A DNA stretch of 64,000 bases from an uncultured Collinsella sp. (GTDB lineage: Bacteria; Actinomycetota; Coriobacteriia; Coriobacteriales; Coriobacteriaceae): contig CATWID010000001.1 of NCBI GenBank assembly GCA_958350755.1, positions 1 to 64,000 on the forward strand, in the 5' to 3' direction. The notes under the pieces are model-generated. The model saw nothing but the letters and a program-made list of their open reading frames with translations. It did no database searches and was not told the origin of the DNA. Below, piece by piece: positions 1 through 8,427 of the stretch. The position numbers were made by a program, and so were the translations under genes. Each line of letters starts with the position of its first letter. Position 1 is the stretch's first letter.

Positions 1-55
1 AAAAACGGTCCCCTTGCGAGGACCGTTTCCAATTCAATGGTGGGCGATGAGGGAT
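1..55. repeat. Direct repeat copy 1: tRNA-Val 3' end plus terminator
   Basis: These 55 bases recur at 185-239. They hold a hairpin with AACGGTCC/GGACCGTT arms followed by the complement of the last ~18 nt of the tRNA-Val gene (tggtgggcgatgagggat). In this copy the tRNA homology stops there and is replaced by unrelated GC-rich DNA, so it is a duplicated 3' end, not a second tRNA. It resembles the short target duplication left at a tRNA-end attachment site (inference). Confidence 0.8.
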
Positions 56-184
56 GTCGCGTGCGGCTGGCGCCGCCCGCTCTCGCTTCGGGCCTGCGGC
101 CCTCGCGTGCTGCGCTGGAAAACGCTTCGCGTTTCCTCAGCTCCGCACCCTGTCGGGTTCGAATCCCATGCGCTGGGCCCAAAC
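56..184. other. GC-rich palindromic segment between tRNA-Val 3'-end repeats
   Basis: No gene is visible. The segment holds small hairpins (GGGCC-tgc-GGCCC; GAAAACGC-ttc-GCGTTT) and an isolated T-arm-like string GGGTTCGAATCCC that does not belong to a complete tRNA. It is bounded by the two copies of the tRNA-Val 3' end. It may be a remnant of an inserted element. Confidence 0.4.
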
Positions 185-212
185 AAAAACGGTCCCCTTG
201 CGAGGACCGTTT
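185..212 (-). terminator. Terminator of tRNA-Val
   Basis: On the minus strand downstream of the tRNA the arms AACGGTCC/GGACCGTT are followed by TTTTTGTTT, a typical intrinsic terminator. An identical hairpin lies at 1-28. Confidence 0.75.
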
Positions 213-221
213 CCAATTCAA

Positions 222-297
222 TGGTGGGCGATGAGGGATTCGAACCCCCAGCCTTGTGCGTGTAAAGCACCTGCGCTAACCGTTGCGCCAATCGCCC
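222..297 (-). tRNA. tRNA-Val (anticodon UAC)
   Basis: The minus strand folds into a 76-nt cloverleaf: acceptor GGGCGAT/ATCGCCC, D-arm GCGC...GCGC, anticodon loop TTTACAC (UAC, reads GUA), T-arm with GGTTCGAATCC, and an encoded CCA. Pair 27-43 is a G-A mismatch. The 3' end is duplicated at 1-55. Confidence 0.9.
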
Positions 298-484
298 GTG
301 CGGAGAGAGTATAGCAAAACAATCGCCCCATTCACCTCATATCCATTAAAGGTAACCGGCGCGTGTCGGCGCGGAGCTGATTCAGTTGAGATTGCCTGAA
401 CATTCCGTCCCTCTTTACACCCTCGGGTATACTCAAAAGCTACTGATTCGATTTGATGCCCAGCAACAGCAGAGGGGATAGTAT

Positions 485-2365
485 ATGTGCGGTTTTGTCG
501 GTTTTGTCGGTGGGACGGATAACCAATCCGAGGTGCTCACCAAGATGATGGACCGCATCGTCCATCGTGGTCCCGACATGGGCGGCCAGTTTATCGACGG
601 CCGCGTTGCCCTCGGCTTCCGCCGCCTGTCGATCCTCGACCTGACCGAGGCTGGCGCCCAACCTATGGCCAACGAGGACGGTAGCGTCGTCATTGTCTTC
701 AACGGCGAGATCTACAACTTCCAAGAACTCCGTTCCGAGCTCGAGGCCAAGGGCTACAAGTTCCACTGCGGCGCCGACACCGAGAGCCTTCTGCACGGCT
801 ACGAGGAGTGGGGCGAGGCAGTACTCGATCGCTTGCGCGGTATGTACGCCTTCGTCATCTGGGACAAGAAGAAGAACAAGCTTTTTGGCGCCCGTGATAT
901 CTTTGGCATCAAGCCGCTCTACTACTATCCCATGGCCGATGCGGGTGACGGCGCTCCGGGCGTGCTCTTTGGTTCCGAGATCAAGAGCTTCCTGGACTAC
1001 CCGCACTTCCACAAGGCGGTCAACAAAAAGGCCCTGCGTCCGTACATGACGCTGCAGTATTCGGCAACCGAGGAGACCTTCTTCGAGGGTGTCTACAAGC
1101 TGCCGCCGGCGCATTACTTTACCGTAGACATCCCGACCGGCAAGATGAACATCGAGCGCTACTGGGATTGCGATTACTCTGCCGTCGAGAAGCCGTTCGA
1201 GGAGTACGTCGACGAGCTGGATGAGGTCGTGCACGAGAGCGTCGAGGCCCATCGCATCGCCGACGTCAAGGTCGCGTCGTTCCTCTCCGGTGGCGTCGAC
1301 TCCAGCTACATCGCCGCTTGCCTCATGCCCGACAAGACCTTCTCGGTGGGCTTCGATTACAAGAATTTCAACGAGACTAACTACGCCAAGGAACTTTCTG
1401 ACAAGCTCGGCGTCGAGAATGTCCGCAAGATGATTACCGCCGACGAGTTCTTCGGTGCGCTTGAGGACATCCAGTATCACATGGACGAGCCGCAGTCCAA
1501 CCTGTCTTCCGTGCCGCTGTGGTTCTTGGCCGAGATGGCCCGCAAGGACGTCACCGTCGTGCTTTCGGGCGAAGGCGCCGACGAGCTCTTTGGCGGCTAC
1601 GCCTACTACGAGGACACGGTCCCAGTCCGCAAGTACAAAAAGATGGTGCCGCTGCCCATCCGTCGCGCGCTCGGTAACCTGGCGTTGCATATGCCGTACT
1701 TCAAGGGACATAACTTCCTGGTCAAGGGTGCCGAGATCCCCGAGAAGTCGTTCCTGGGACAGGCTCTGGTATGGCCGGAGCGCGAGGTCGACGGCGTGCT
1801 CAAGCCCGAGTACAACACCGGCGATGGCGCCTTCGAGCTTGCCGCTCCCATCTATGCGCGCGTGAAGGGTCAGCCCGAGCTAGTCAAGAAGCAGTACCTG
1901 GACATGAACATGTGGCTCCCGGGCGACATTCTGCTCAAGGCCGACAAGATGTGCATGGCACATTCGCTGGAGCTGCGCGTGCCCTTCCTGGACCGCAAAG
2001 TCATGGAGTTCGCCGAGCACATTCCCGACCGCTACCGCATCAACGAGAACGGCAACAAACAGGTACTCCGCCACGCTGCCAACAAGTCGCTGCCCGATGA
2101 GTGGGCCACCCGTCCCAAGGTGGGCTTCCCGGTGCCGATTGTCTACTGGCTGCGCGAGCAAAAGTGGTACGACTATGTCAAGGAGTACTTCACCGCGCCG
2201 TGGGCAAGCGAGTTCTTCGATACCGACGAGCTCATGCACCTGCTCGATTTGCACTTTGCGGGCAAGGGCGATTTCCAGCGCAAGATCTATACGCCGCTCG
2301 TGTTCCTGGTGTGGTACAAGCGCTTCTTTATCGACGAGGACCAGCCCGCTGTTCAGGCTGCCTAG
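485..2365 (+). CDS. asnB: Asparagine synthase (glutamine-hydrolysing)
   Basis: This enzyme makes asparagine from aspartate, glutamine and ATP in the cytoplasm. The protein of 626 aa starts MCGFVGFVGG, giving the Cys2 nucleophile of the class II glutaminase domain after Met removal; RRLSILDL and FNGEIYNF belong to the same domain. The synthetase half has the PP-loop LSGGVDSS near residue 266 and GEGADELFGGY further on. Length matches the bacterial AsnB family. The start follows the purine-rich RBS agaggggat. A TATACT box at 428-433 could be a -10, without a clear -35. It is a single-gene unit closed by the hairpin at 2391-2415. An asparaginyl-tRNA synthetase is also in the window (44211-45614). 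Confidence 0.95.
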   Translation: MCGFVGFVGGTDNQSEVLTKMMDRIVHRGPDMGGQFIDGRVALGFRRLSILDLTEAGAQPMANEDGSVVIVFNGEIYNFQELRSELEAKGYKFHCGADTESLLHGYEEWGEAVLDRLRGMYAFVIWDKKKNKLFGARDIFGIKPLYYYPMADAGDGAPGVLFGSEIKSFLDYPHFHKAVNKKALRPYMTLQYSATEETFFEGVYKLPPAHYFTVDIPTGKMNIERYWDCDYSAVEKPFEEYVDELDEVVHESVEAHRIADVKVASFLSGGVDSSYIAACLMPDKTFSVGFDYKNFNETNYAKELSDKLGVENVRKMITADEFFGALEDIQYHMDEPQSNLSSVPLWFLAEMARKDVTVVLSGEGADELFGGYAYYEDTVPVRKYKKMVPLPIRRALGNLALHMPYFKGHNFLVKGAEIPEKSFLGQALVWPEREVDGVLKPEYNTGDGAFELAAPIYARVKGQPELVKKQYLDMNMWLPGDILLKADKMCMAHSLELRVPFLDRKVMEFAEHIPDRYRINENGNKQVLRHAANKSLPDEWATRPKVGFPVPIVYWLREQKWYDYVKEYFTAPWASEFFDTDELMHLLDLHFAGKGDFQRKIYTPLVFLVWYKRFFIDEDQPAVQAA

Positions 2366-2390
2366 CCTCGGCTTACGAACGCCTGCGCGT

Positions 2391-2415
2391 AACGGCTCCT
2401 CCGGGAGCCGTTTTT
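2391..2415 (+). terminator. Terminator after asnB
   Basis: Arms AACGGCTCC and GGAGCCGTT with a 4-nt loop are followed by T residues, 25 nt past the asnB stop. Confidence 0.85.
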
Positions 2416-2477
2416 GCGTGGGTGCGTTTCAGTTACTATAAAAACCGTCCCTGCCAAATGGCTGAGAAAGGTGAAAG

Positions 2478-4040
2478 ATGCACCATTCGGATTCCGCGAC
2501 CGTGACCACGGTCGATACGCTTGCCAAGCTTCTCGATGTGTTCGGCGAGCTGCGCGCATCAGAGCAGGTTGACGAGCGTGCCGTGACCGGCTGCTCGTTT
2601 GATTCGCGCGCGGTCTCGGCAGGTGACGTGTTCTTTTGCAAAGGCGCTGCCTTTAAGCCCGCGTTTTTGAGCATGGCGCTCGATGCGGGCGCCGTCGCAT
2701 TTGTGTGCGAAGAGTCGCTGGTCGAGTCTCTGGAACCGCTGGCGCAGGAGAGCGGTGCTGCGATGCTGGTTGTTGATAGCGTTCGCACGGCCATGGCCCT
2801 GTTGCCGCCGGAGGTCTACGACCGTCCCGACCACGACGTCAAGATCGTGGGCATCACCGGTACCAAGGGAAAGACCACTGCCGCTTTTATGCTCCAGTCG
2901 ATTATCAAGGCGGCGGGCGAGTCCTGCGGCATCATCGGCTCGGTGAGTACCGACGATGGTATCGAGTGCTACGAGAGCACCAACACCACGCCCGAGGCCC
3001 CCGAGGTCTGGCGCCATATCGCCAACTGCCGCACGTCCGGTCGCCAGTCCATGGTCATGGAGGTCTCGAGCCAGGCGCTCAAGTACCAACGCGTCGAGAA
3101 TCTGCCGTTTGACGTGGCGTGCTTCCTCAACATCGGCCGCGACCACATCTCGCCGATCGAACACCCCACGTTTGAGGATTATTTTGAGAGCAAACTCAGG
3201 ATCTTTGACCAGGCAAAGACCGCCGTGGTGAATCTGGGCACCGAAGAGGTTGACCGTGTGCTGGAGGCAGCGTCGACGGCCGAGCGCTTGGTGACCGTTG
3301 GCGTCGAGCATCCCGAGGCAAGCCTGTGGGCAAGCGATGTCCGCGTGCTCGGCTTTAGCATCGAGTTTAACCTGCATGGCCTGTGTGCTGACGAGTCCGA
3401 GGCGGGGGAGAAGGTCCTGCTGGGCATCGCGGGCGACTTTAACGTGGAAAACGCGTTGGTCGCTATCGCCGCTGCGCACGAGATCGGCATCGGTATCGAG
3501 GCTATCAAGAAGGGCCTCTCCAAACTGCGTGTGCCGGGCCGTATGGAGGTCGTGGAGTCGAAGGACGGCCGCGTGATCTGCGTCGTTGACTATGCGCACA
3601 ACCAGCTTTCGTTCCGATCGCTTTTCTCGTCGGTTAAGCGCGCGTTTCCCACTAGTCCAGTCATTGCAGTGTTTGGCGCTGCCGGCGGCAAGGCGCAGGA
3701 GCGCCGCGAGCAGCTTCCGCGCGAGGCCGCACCATATTCCGACCTGATGATCTTTACCAACGAGGATCCGGCTCACGAGGACCCGATGAAGGTCTGCCGC
3801 GAGCTTGCCGAACATGTTCCCGACGATACGCCGAACAAGATCATTCTCGATCGCGAGGCTGCTGTGCACGCGGCATTCAAGGCGGCGCGCGAGGAGTACG
3901 TCAACGCCGATGCTCCCACCATTGTCTTGCTGCTGGCAAAGGGTGACGAGGAGCTCATGCACGTGGGCGACAAGTTCGTGCCCATCGAGAGCGACCTTTC
4001 GCTGGCCAATCGCCTAATCGATGTTACCCAGTTTGACTAA
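2478..4040 (+). CDS. murE: UDP-N-acetylmuramyl-tripeptide synthetase (MurE)
   Basis: MurE adds the third residue (a diamino acid) to UDP-MurNAc-L-Ala-D-Glu during peptidoglycan precursor synthesis in the cytoplasm. The 520-aa protein has the Mur-ligase ATP loop GITGTKGKTT near residue 124, the TNTTPEAPE substrate segment, and VVDYAHN near residue 370. Where DAP-adding enzymes carry DNPR, this one has NEDPAHEDP near residue 427, closer to the DNPA form of Lys-adding enzymes, so a non-DAP residue (Lys or Orn) is likely (inference). The RBS gaaaggtg precedes ATG 2478. It is followed after about 110 nt by a HAD phosphatase gene and murI, a small cell-wall cluster. Confidence 0.92.
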   Translation: MHHSDSATVTTVDTLAKLLDVFGELRASEQVDERAVTGCSFDSRAVSAGDVFFCKGAAFKPAFLSMALDAGAVAFVCEESLVESLEPLAQESGAAMLVVDSVRTAMALLPPEVYDRPDHDVKIVGITGTKGKTTAAFMLQSIIKAAGESCGIIGSVSTDDGIECYESTNTTPEAPEVWRHIANCRTSGRQSMVMEVSSQALKYQRVENLPFDVACFLNIGRDHISPIEHPTFEDYFESKLRIFDQAKTAVVNLGTEEVDRVLEAASTAERLVTVGVEHPEASLWASDVRVLGFSIEFNLHGLCADESEAGEKVLLGIAGDFNVENALVAIAAAHEIGIGIEAIKKGLSKLRVPGRMEVVESKDGRVICVVDYAHNQLSFRSLFSSVKRAFPTSPVIAVFGAAGGKAQERREQLPREAAPYSDLMIFTNEDPAHEDPMKVCRELAEHVPDDTPNKIILDREAAVHAAFKAAREEYVNADAPTIVLLLAKGDEELMHVGDKFVPIESDLSLANRLIDVTQFD

Positions 4041-4151
4041 TGAACTGCGATGAGGGCGGCGTCCTGAGCGCGCTGCCGTTGCAAGCGCGTTTTTCCTCGA
4101 GTGAGGCGCGCCGCCTAAGACCAGAAGCCCCTTCTACGTAATGGAGTGACC

Positions 4152-5063
4152 ATGTCCCACAATACCCTGCCGACCGTCACTGAGCTTTCGGGCGAGATGC
4201 GCGAGCGTCTTGCCAAGGTTAAGTACGTCTTTACCGACCTGGACGCCACCATGCTCGCGCCCGGCTCGTGCGTGCTGCGCGACAACGACGGCAACCCCTC
4301 GACCAAGCTCGTCGAGGCTGTCGTGGCACTTGCCCGCGCCGGCATCCAGGTGGTTCCCACCTCGGGCCGCAACCGCACCATGATCCACGAGGATGCGCGC
4401 GTGCTTGGCCTCAACTCCTACATCGGCGAGATGGGTGGCCTGGTCATGTACGATCTCAAGGCCAACGATTGGGAGTATCTGACCGGCGATATGCCCTACG
4501 ACCCCGCCTGCGGCCTCACGCCGCATCAGGTGATCGAGCAGACTGGCGTATGCGAGAAGATTCTCGCCCGCTGGCCGCATAAGATCGAATACCACAACGA
4601 CATGTCGACTGGCTACAAGTACCGCGAGGTCACCGTCGGCATGCGCGGCGATGTGCCCGACGACGAGGTCCAGGCCATTCTCGACGAGGCCGGCTGCGGC
4701 CTGGTGTGGGCTTGCAACGGCCATTTGACTCACCTGTCCAAGCCGACGACGCTCGAGCTCGATCGCGTCGAGGACGGTCGCGCATTCAACATCAACCCCG
4801 CGGGTCTCAACAAGGGCGTTGCCATTGCGCGCTTCTGCGAGCACCTGGGGATCGAGCGCGAGGAGACGCTCGCGCTCGGCGACTCCGAGTCCGACTTCTA
4901 CATGGCCGATTACGTGGGCACGTTTTGCCTGGTCGAGAATGGCCTGACGAGCGCCGGCGCGCCCGAGTTCTTGGCTGCTTGCGAGAACGCTTTCGTTACG
5001 CGCGGCAAAATTGTCGACGGTTGGGCGGCGACGGCAGAGCTGCTGGTCGCGGCGCGTTCGTAG
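4152..5063 (+). CDS. HAD-superfamily phosphatase (Cof-like)
   Basis: A 303-aa protein of the haloacid dehalogenase superfamily. Motif I is FTDLDATML, with the two catalytic aspartates but Ala in place of the usual Gly of DxDGT; motif IV is GDSESDFYMADY near residue 245. The long cap between them fits Cof/YbiV or mannosyl-3-phosphoglycerate phosphatase-like subtypes (C2 cap). The substrate cannot be told from sequence. ATG 4152 is preferred over an in-frame GTG six bases upstream because the RBS (ggagtg) spans that GTG. It lies between murE and murI, but a cell-wall role is not shown. Confidence 0.8.
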   Translation: MSHNTLPTVTELSGEMRERLAKVKYVFTDLDATMLAPGSCVLRDNDGNPSTKLVEAVVALARAGIQVVPTSGRNRTMIHEDARVLGLNSYIGEMGGLVMYDLKANDWEYLTGDMPYDPACGLTPHQVIEQTGVCEKILARWPHKIEYHNDMSTGYKYREVTVGMRGDVPDDEVQAILDEAGCGLVWACNGHLTHLSKPTTLELDRVEDGRAFNINPAGLNKGVAIARFCEHLGIEREETLALGDSESDFYMADYVGTFCLVENGLTSAGAPEFLAACENAFVTRGKIVDGWAATAELLVAARS

Positions 5064-5114
5064 CGCGGCGTCGCTGCACTTGGACATGTCTTTTCGAGAG
5101 AGACTGGTGAGGTA

Positions 5115-5999
5115 ATGTCCGATATCGAGAATCCGGCAGGCGACACGCGCCCGATTGGCGTGTTCGATTCTGGTTTGGGCGGTCTGACGGTTGCACGCGC
5201 GATTGCGACGGCGCTGCCGCACGAGTCCGTCTACTACTTTGGCGACACCAAGCGCTGCCCCTACGGCACCCGCACCGAGGATGAAGTGCGCTCGTTTGCG
5301 TTGCAGGCGGGTCGTTGGCTTTCGAAGCACGACGTCAAGATTATGGTCATCGCCTGCAATACGGCGACTGCTGCGGCCTTGCGTCTGGCCCAGCAGGTGC
5401 TCGACGTTCCTGTGGTCGGCGTGATCGCGCCGGGTGCCCGTGCGGCAATCAACAGCACCCGCACGCGCCGGGTGGGCGTGCTCGCCACCAACCTCACTAT
5501 TCGCTCGGGCGCCTACACGCGCGCCATTCAGGATCTGGATGCCGGCGTCGATGTGTACGGCTGTCCTGCCTCGAGCTTTGTCGAGGTTGTCGAACACGAA
5601 CTCGCCTCGGGTGCACATCTGCAGGAACAGTGGCTTGAGAACGAGGACATCTTCGATACGCCTGCCGTGCGTGCGCTGGTGGGTGCCACGGTTGAGCCGC
5701 TGCGCGACCACGGTATCGATACCGTGGTACTCGGCTGTACGCATTTTCCGCTGTTGGTGGGACCTATCCGGCATGCGCTGGGGCCTGGGGTGCGCGTCGT
5801 GAGTTCCGCCGAGGAGACCACGCGCGAGCTGACCGATATCCTCACGCGCCGCGAGCAGCTGGCGGGCGACGCCGCCGAGCCGCAGCATCGTTTTGCCACG
5901 ACGGCCGATAACATTGCCGAGTTTGCGGTGGCGGGCAGCTTTATCTTTGGTCAGCCGCTCAAGAGCATCGAACATATCGATATCGATGAGCTGAAATAG
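5115..5999 (+). CDS. murI: Glutamate racemase
   Basis: MurI converts L- to D-glutamate for peptidoglycan. The 294-aa protein shows the family signature IGVFDSGLGGLTV at residues 12-24, the first catalytic Cys in ACNTATAA (about residue 82) and the second in GCTHFPLL (about residue 211). Length is slightly above the usual 265-285 because of a short N-terminal tail (MSDIENPAGDTRP). It lies 51 nt behind the HAD gene and 54 nt ahead of rph. Confidence 0.94.
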   Translation: MSDIENPAGDTRPIGVFDSGLGGLTVARAIATALPHESVYYFGDTKRCPYGTRTEDEVRSFALQAGRWLSKHDVKIMVIACNTATAAALRLAQQVLDVPVVGVIAPGARAAINSTRTRRVGVLATNLTIRSGAYTRAIQDLDAGVDVYGCPASSFVEVVEHELASGAHLQEQWLENEDIFDTPAVRALVGATVEPLRDHGIDTVVLGCTHFPLLVGPIRHALGPGVRVVSSAEETTRELTDILTRREQLAGDAAEPQHRFATTADNIAEFAVAGSFIFGQPLKSIEHIDIDELK

Positions 6000-6053
6000 A
6001 TGTAAGGCAGCCGCCAAAGCCTTCGCCACATCTTTTGCCGAAAGGATATTTCT

Positions 6054-6779
6054 ATGGAGTACATGCAGGTCAACCGCGCCAACGGTCGCGCTGCCAACGA
6101 GTTGCGCCCCGTTAAGCTCACCCGTGGCGTCATGAAACATGCCCACGGCTCGTGCCTGGCTGAGTTCGGCGACACGCGCGTGCTTTGTGCCGCCACCATC
6201 GAGGAGGGCGTGCCGGGCTGGCGCAAGGGTGCAAAGGCCGGTTGGGTAACCGCAGAGTATGCCATGCTGCCGGCATCGACCGGTAAGCGTTGCAAGCGCG
6301 AGTACGCCAAGCGTAAGGGCCGCTCCATGGAGATCGAGCGCCTCATCGGCCGCAGCCTGCGTACCGTCGTCAACATGAAGGCGCTCGGCGAGTACACCGT
6401 TACCGTCGACTGCGATGTGATCCAGGCGGATGGCGGCACGCGTACGGCGAGCATTACCGGTGCCTGGGTGGCGCTGCACGACGCCCTTGCTATGTGGGTC
6501 GAGGCCGGCAAGATCGAGCGCATCCCGCTCACGGGCCAGGTTGCTGCCATCTCTATGGGCGTTGTCGACGGCAACACCCTGCTCGACTTGGATTATTCCG
6601 AGGACAGCCACGCCGAGGTCGACATGAACCTTGTCGCCACCGATACCGGTGAGATGATCGAGCTTCAGGGCACGGGCGAGCAGGCGCCCTTCGACCGCAA
6701 GCGCCTCAATTCCCTGCTCGATTTGGGCGACAAGGGCATTGCCGAGCTCATCGAGCTCCAGCGCCAAGTCCTCGCCTAA
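6054..6779 (+). CDS. rph: Ribonuclease PH
   Basis: RNase PH is a phosphate-dependent 3'-5' exonuclease that trims tRNA 3' ends. The 241-aa protein has the N-terminal [10 protein letters not shown] block, [18 protein letters not shown], the basic segment [18 protein letters not shown], and [19 protein letters not shown], in family order and at family length. The RBS gaaaggat precedes ATG 6054. Its TAA stop is embedded in a palindromic hairpin (6778-6814). The XTP pyrophosphatase gene follows, as in many bacteria where rph and rdgB are neighbours or fused. Confidence 0.95.
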   Translation: MEYMQVNRANGRAANELRPVKLTRGVMKHAHGSCLAEFGDTRVLCAATIEEGVPGWRKGAKAGWVTAEYAMLPASTGKRCKREYAKRKGRSMEIERLIGRSLRTVVNMKALGEYTVTVDCDVIQADGGTRTASITGAWVALHDALAMWVEAGKIERIPLTGQVAAISMGVVDGNTLLDLDYSEDSHAEVDMNLVATDTGEMIELQGTGEQAPFDRKRLNSLLDLGDKGIAELIELQRQVLA

Positions 6780-6814
6780 CCTGCCAAAAAGGGACAGGTT
6801 TATTTTGGCAGGTT
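6778..6814 (+). repeat. GGGGACAGG-loop hairpin overlapping rph stop
   Basis: Perfect 12-bp arms (6778-6789 and 6803-6814) enclose a loop holding GGGACAGG. The left arm includes the last two bases of the TAA stop of rph, and the right arm runs into TTTTAT, so it can also terminate transcription. Four other hairpins of the family are at 36408-36446, 39124-39162, 40028-40067 and 40083-40123. Confidence 0.85.
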
Positions 6815-6922
6815 TTATCTGGGAAAACGTCGAAGTATAAGACTGCCGTTGATTGAGAGGGGAGAGGCGGAGGCCCTCGTCGCCCTCGGCGCGGCATTGC
6901 TATAGAGACAAGGAGACCACTC

Positions 6923-7564
6923 ATGGCACTTGAGAAGATCGACATCGACACCCTCGACCCGGCGGCGACCATTGTCGTGGCAACGGGCAACGCCCATAAG
7001 CTCACCGAGATCGAGGCCATTTTAGGCAAGGTCATGCCCGAGGTTCGCTTTGTGGCGCTCGGCCAGCTGGGCGATTTTGAGGACCCCGAGGAAAACGGCA
7101 CGACGTTTTTGGAGAACGCCATCATCAAGGCGCAGGCTGCCGTCGAGGAGACGGGCCTTATGGCCATTGCCGACGATTCTGGCCTGGTCGTTGATGCCCT
7201 GGACGGCGAGCCTGGCGTGTATAGCGCGCGCTATGCGGGCGTGCACGGAGACGATGCCGCCAACAACGCCAAGCTTCTCGTGAATCTGGAGGGCGTGGCC
7301 GACGAGGACCGCACTGCGCGCTTTATGAGCGTCGTCGCGCTCATCGACACGGACGGTTTGGTCACTTATGGCGAGGGCGCCTGTGAGGGCGTCATTGCGC
7401 ACGAGGGCCGCGGCGATTACGGCTTTGGCTATGATCCACTGTTCCTGCCGGTCGACACGCCGGGCAAGACTATGGCCGAGCTTACGGCGGACGAGAAGAA
7501 CGCCATTAGTCATCGCTTCCATGCGCTCGAGCACTTGTCTTCCAAGCTGACGGGCGAGGAGTAG
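6923..7564 (+). CDS. rdgB: XTP/dITP pyrophosphatase (RdgB/HAM1)
   Basis: This enzyme hydrolyses non-canonical purine nucleoside triphosphates (XTP, dITP, ITP) to monophosphates and so sanitises the nucleotide pool. The 213-aa protein shows VVATGNAHKLTEIEAIL near residue 17, DDSGLVVDALDGEPGVYSARYAG near residue 88, and GRGDYGFGYDPLF near residue 166, all HAM1 family signatures. The N-terminus is about 10 residues longer than usual. The start has the RBS aaggaga. The dtd gene begins 3 nt after its stop. Confidence 0.93.
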   Translation: MALEKIDIDTLDPAATIVVATGNAHKLTEIEAILGKVMPEVRFVALGQLGDFEDPEENGTTFLENAIIKAQAAVEETGLMAIADDSGLVVDALDGEPGVYSARYAGVHGDDAANNAKLLVNLEGVADEDRTARFMSVVALIDTDGLVTYGEGACEGVIAHEGRGDYGFGYDPLFLPVDTPGKTMAELTADEKNAISHRFHALEHLSSKLTGEE

Positions 7565-7567
7565 GCC

Positions 7568-8014
7568 GTGCGTGCGGTGGTGCAGCGCGTGCTCAATGCC
7601 GGTGTGACGGTCGACGGCGAGTGCGTGGGAAAGATTGGCCGCGGTTACCTGGTACTGCTGGGCGTGGGCCATGGCGATACGCGCGCCGAGGCCGATAAGC
7701 TGTGGGGCAAGCTCCGGGGCTTGCGCATTAACGAGGACGAGAACGGCAAGACGAATCTGGCGCTTGCCGATGTCGACGGTGAGGTGCTCGTGGTGTCGCA
7801 GTTCACGCTGTTTGCCGATTGCCGTCATGGTCGCCGTCCGTCCTTTACGGATGCCGGCGCGCCCGATGTGGCCAACGAGCTCTATGAGTACTTCCTGACG
7901 CTGGTGCGCGAGGACGTCGAGCATGTGGCGCATGGCATCTTTGGCGCCGATATGAAAGTCGACCTCGTCAACGACGGCCCATTCACCATCGTCCTCGATA
8001 CCGACAATCTGTAA
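7568..8014 (+). CDS. dtd: D-aminoacyl-tRNA deacylase
   Basis: DTD frees D-amino acids wrongly attached to tRNA. The 148-aa protein starts at GTG (MRAVVQRV) and carries the two active-site motifs of the family, SQFTLFAD near residue 78 and NDGPFT near residue 137; the second is the cross-subunit Gly-Pro motif. It is likely translated together with the upstream pyrophosphatase, as only 3 nt separate them. Confidence 0.93.
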   Translation: MRAVVQRVLNAGVTVDGECVGKIGRGYLVLLGVGHGDTRAEADKLWGKLRGLRINEDENGKTNLALADVDGEVLVVSQFTLFADCRHGRRPSFTDAGAPDVANELYEYFLTLVREDVEHVAHGIFGADMKVDLVNDGPFTIVLDTDNL

Positions 8015-8031
8015 GTAGCCAAATTAGCTAC

Positions 8032-8061
8032 TTGCGCGTGGTCGCAACAGGGTGCTATAGT
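8032..8061 (+). promoter_or_regulatory. Candidate promoter for veg-ispE
   Basis: TTGCGC (8032-8037), an 18-nt spacer and TATAGT (8056-8061). It is followed by a small hairpin with GGGG/CCCC arms and a TTTTT run at 8082-8101, which may act as an attenuator or as the terminator of the upstream operon. Confidence 0.45.
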
Positions 8062-8081
8062 ATTAGAGTTTTGTCTATCTT

Positions 8082-8101
8082 AGGGGTATTATCCCCTTTT
8101 T
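8082..8101 (+). terminator. Small hairpin with T-run before veg
   Basis: AGGGG-tattat-CCCCT followed by T residues. It lies downstream of the promoter candidate at 8032-8061 and about 28 nt before the veg start, so it could attenuate veg-ispE or terminate read-through from dtd. Confidence 0.5.
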
Positions 8102-8128
8102 GAATTGCACCTTCTGGAGGCCCTGTTC

Positions 8129-8425
8129 ATGGAAGAGATGGAAGTCAATCACGTCGACGACATCCACGAGAAGCTGACCGATATGGTGGGCGATCGCGTC
8201 AAGGTGAAGGCCAACATGGGCCGCACCCGCGTCGTCGAGCGCATGGGCACCATCAAGAGCGTCCACCCCGCCGTCTTTATCGTCGAGGTTGACGAACGTC
8301 GCGGCCGCAAGTCGCGTCAGTCCTACCAGTATATCGATGTCCTCACCGGGCAGGTCGAGCTGTTCGACCCCGAGAGCGGTGAGCACATTTTTACCCCGCT
8401 CGGCAATCAGCTCGAGGAGCACTAA
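8129..8425 (+). CDS. veg: Veg family protein
   Basis: A 98-aa protein of the Veg family, small proteins linked in Bacillus to biofilm matrix gene expression. The region DIHEKLTDMVGDRVKVKANMG and FIVEVDERRGRKSRQSYQYIDVLTGQVEL is the conserved Veg core, with an SH3-like beta-barrel look. ATG 8129 is chosen because ctggagg lies 8 nt upstream; a TTG at 8105 is in frame but has no RBS. Position just upstream of ispE matches the Bacillus veg-sspF-ispE order and supports the call. The biochemical function is unknown. Confidence 0.75.
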   Translation: MEEMEVNHVDDIHEKLTDMVGDRVKVKANMGRTRVVERMGTIKSVHPAVFIVEVDERRGRKSRQSYQYIDVLTGQVELFDPESGEHIFTPLGNQLEEH

Positions 8426-8427
8426 CG

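Noticed and set aside
440..1711. 423-aa reverse-strand open frame across asnB
   Set aside because: Shadow of asnB caused by its codon bias; no RBS and no family match, while the forward frame has full AsnB motifs.
4134..6767. 877-aa reverse-strand open frame opposite the HAD, murI and rph genes
   Set aside because: Spans three genes with clear forward-strand motifs; low-complexity His/Arg/Ala-rich shadow translation.
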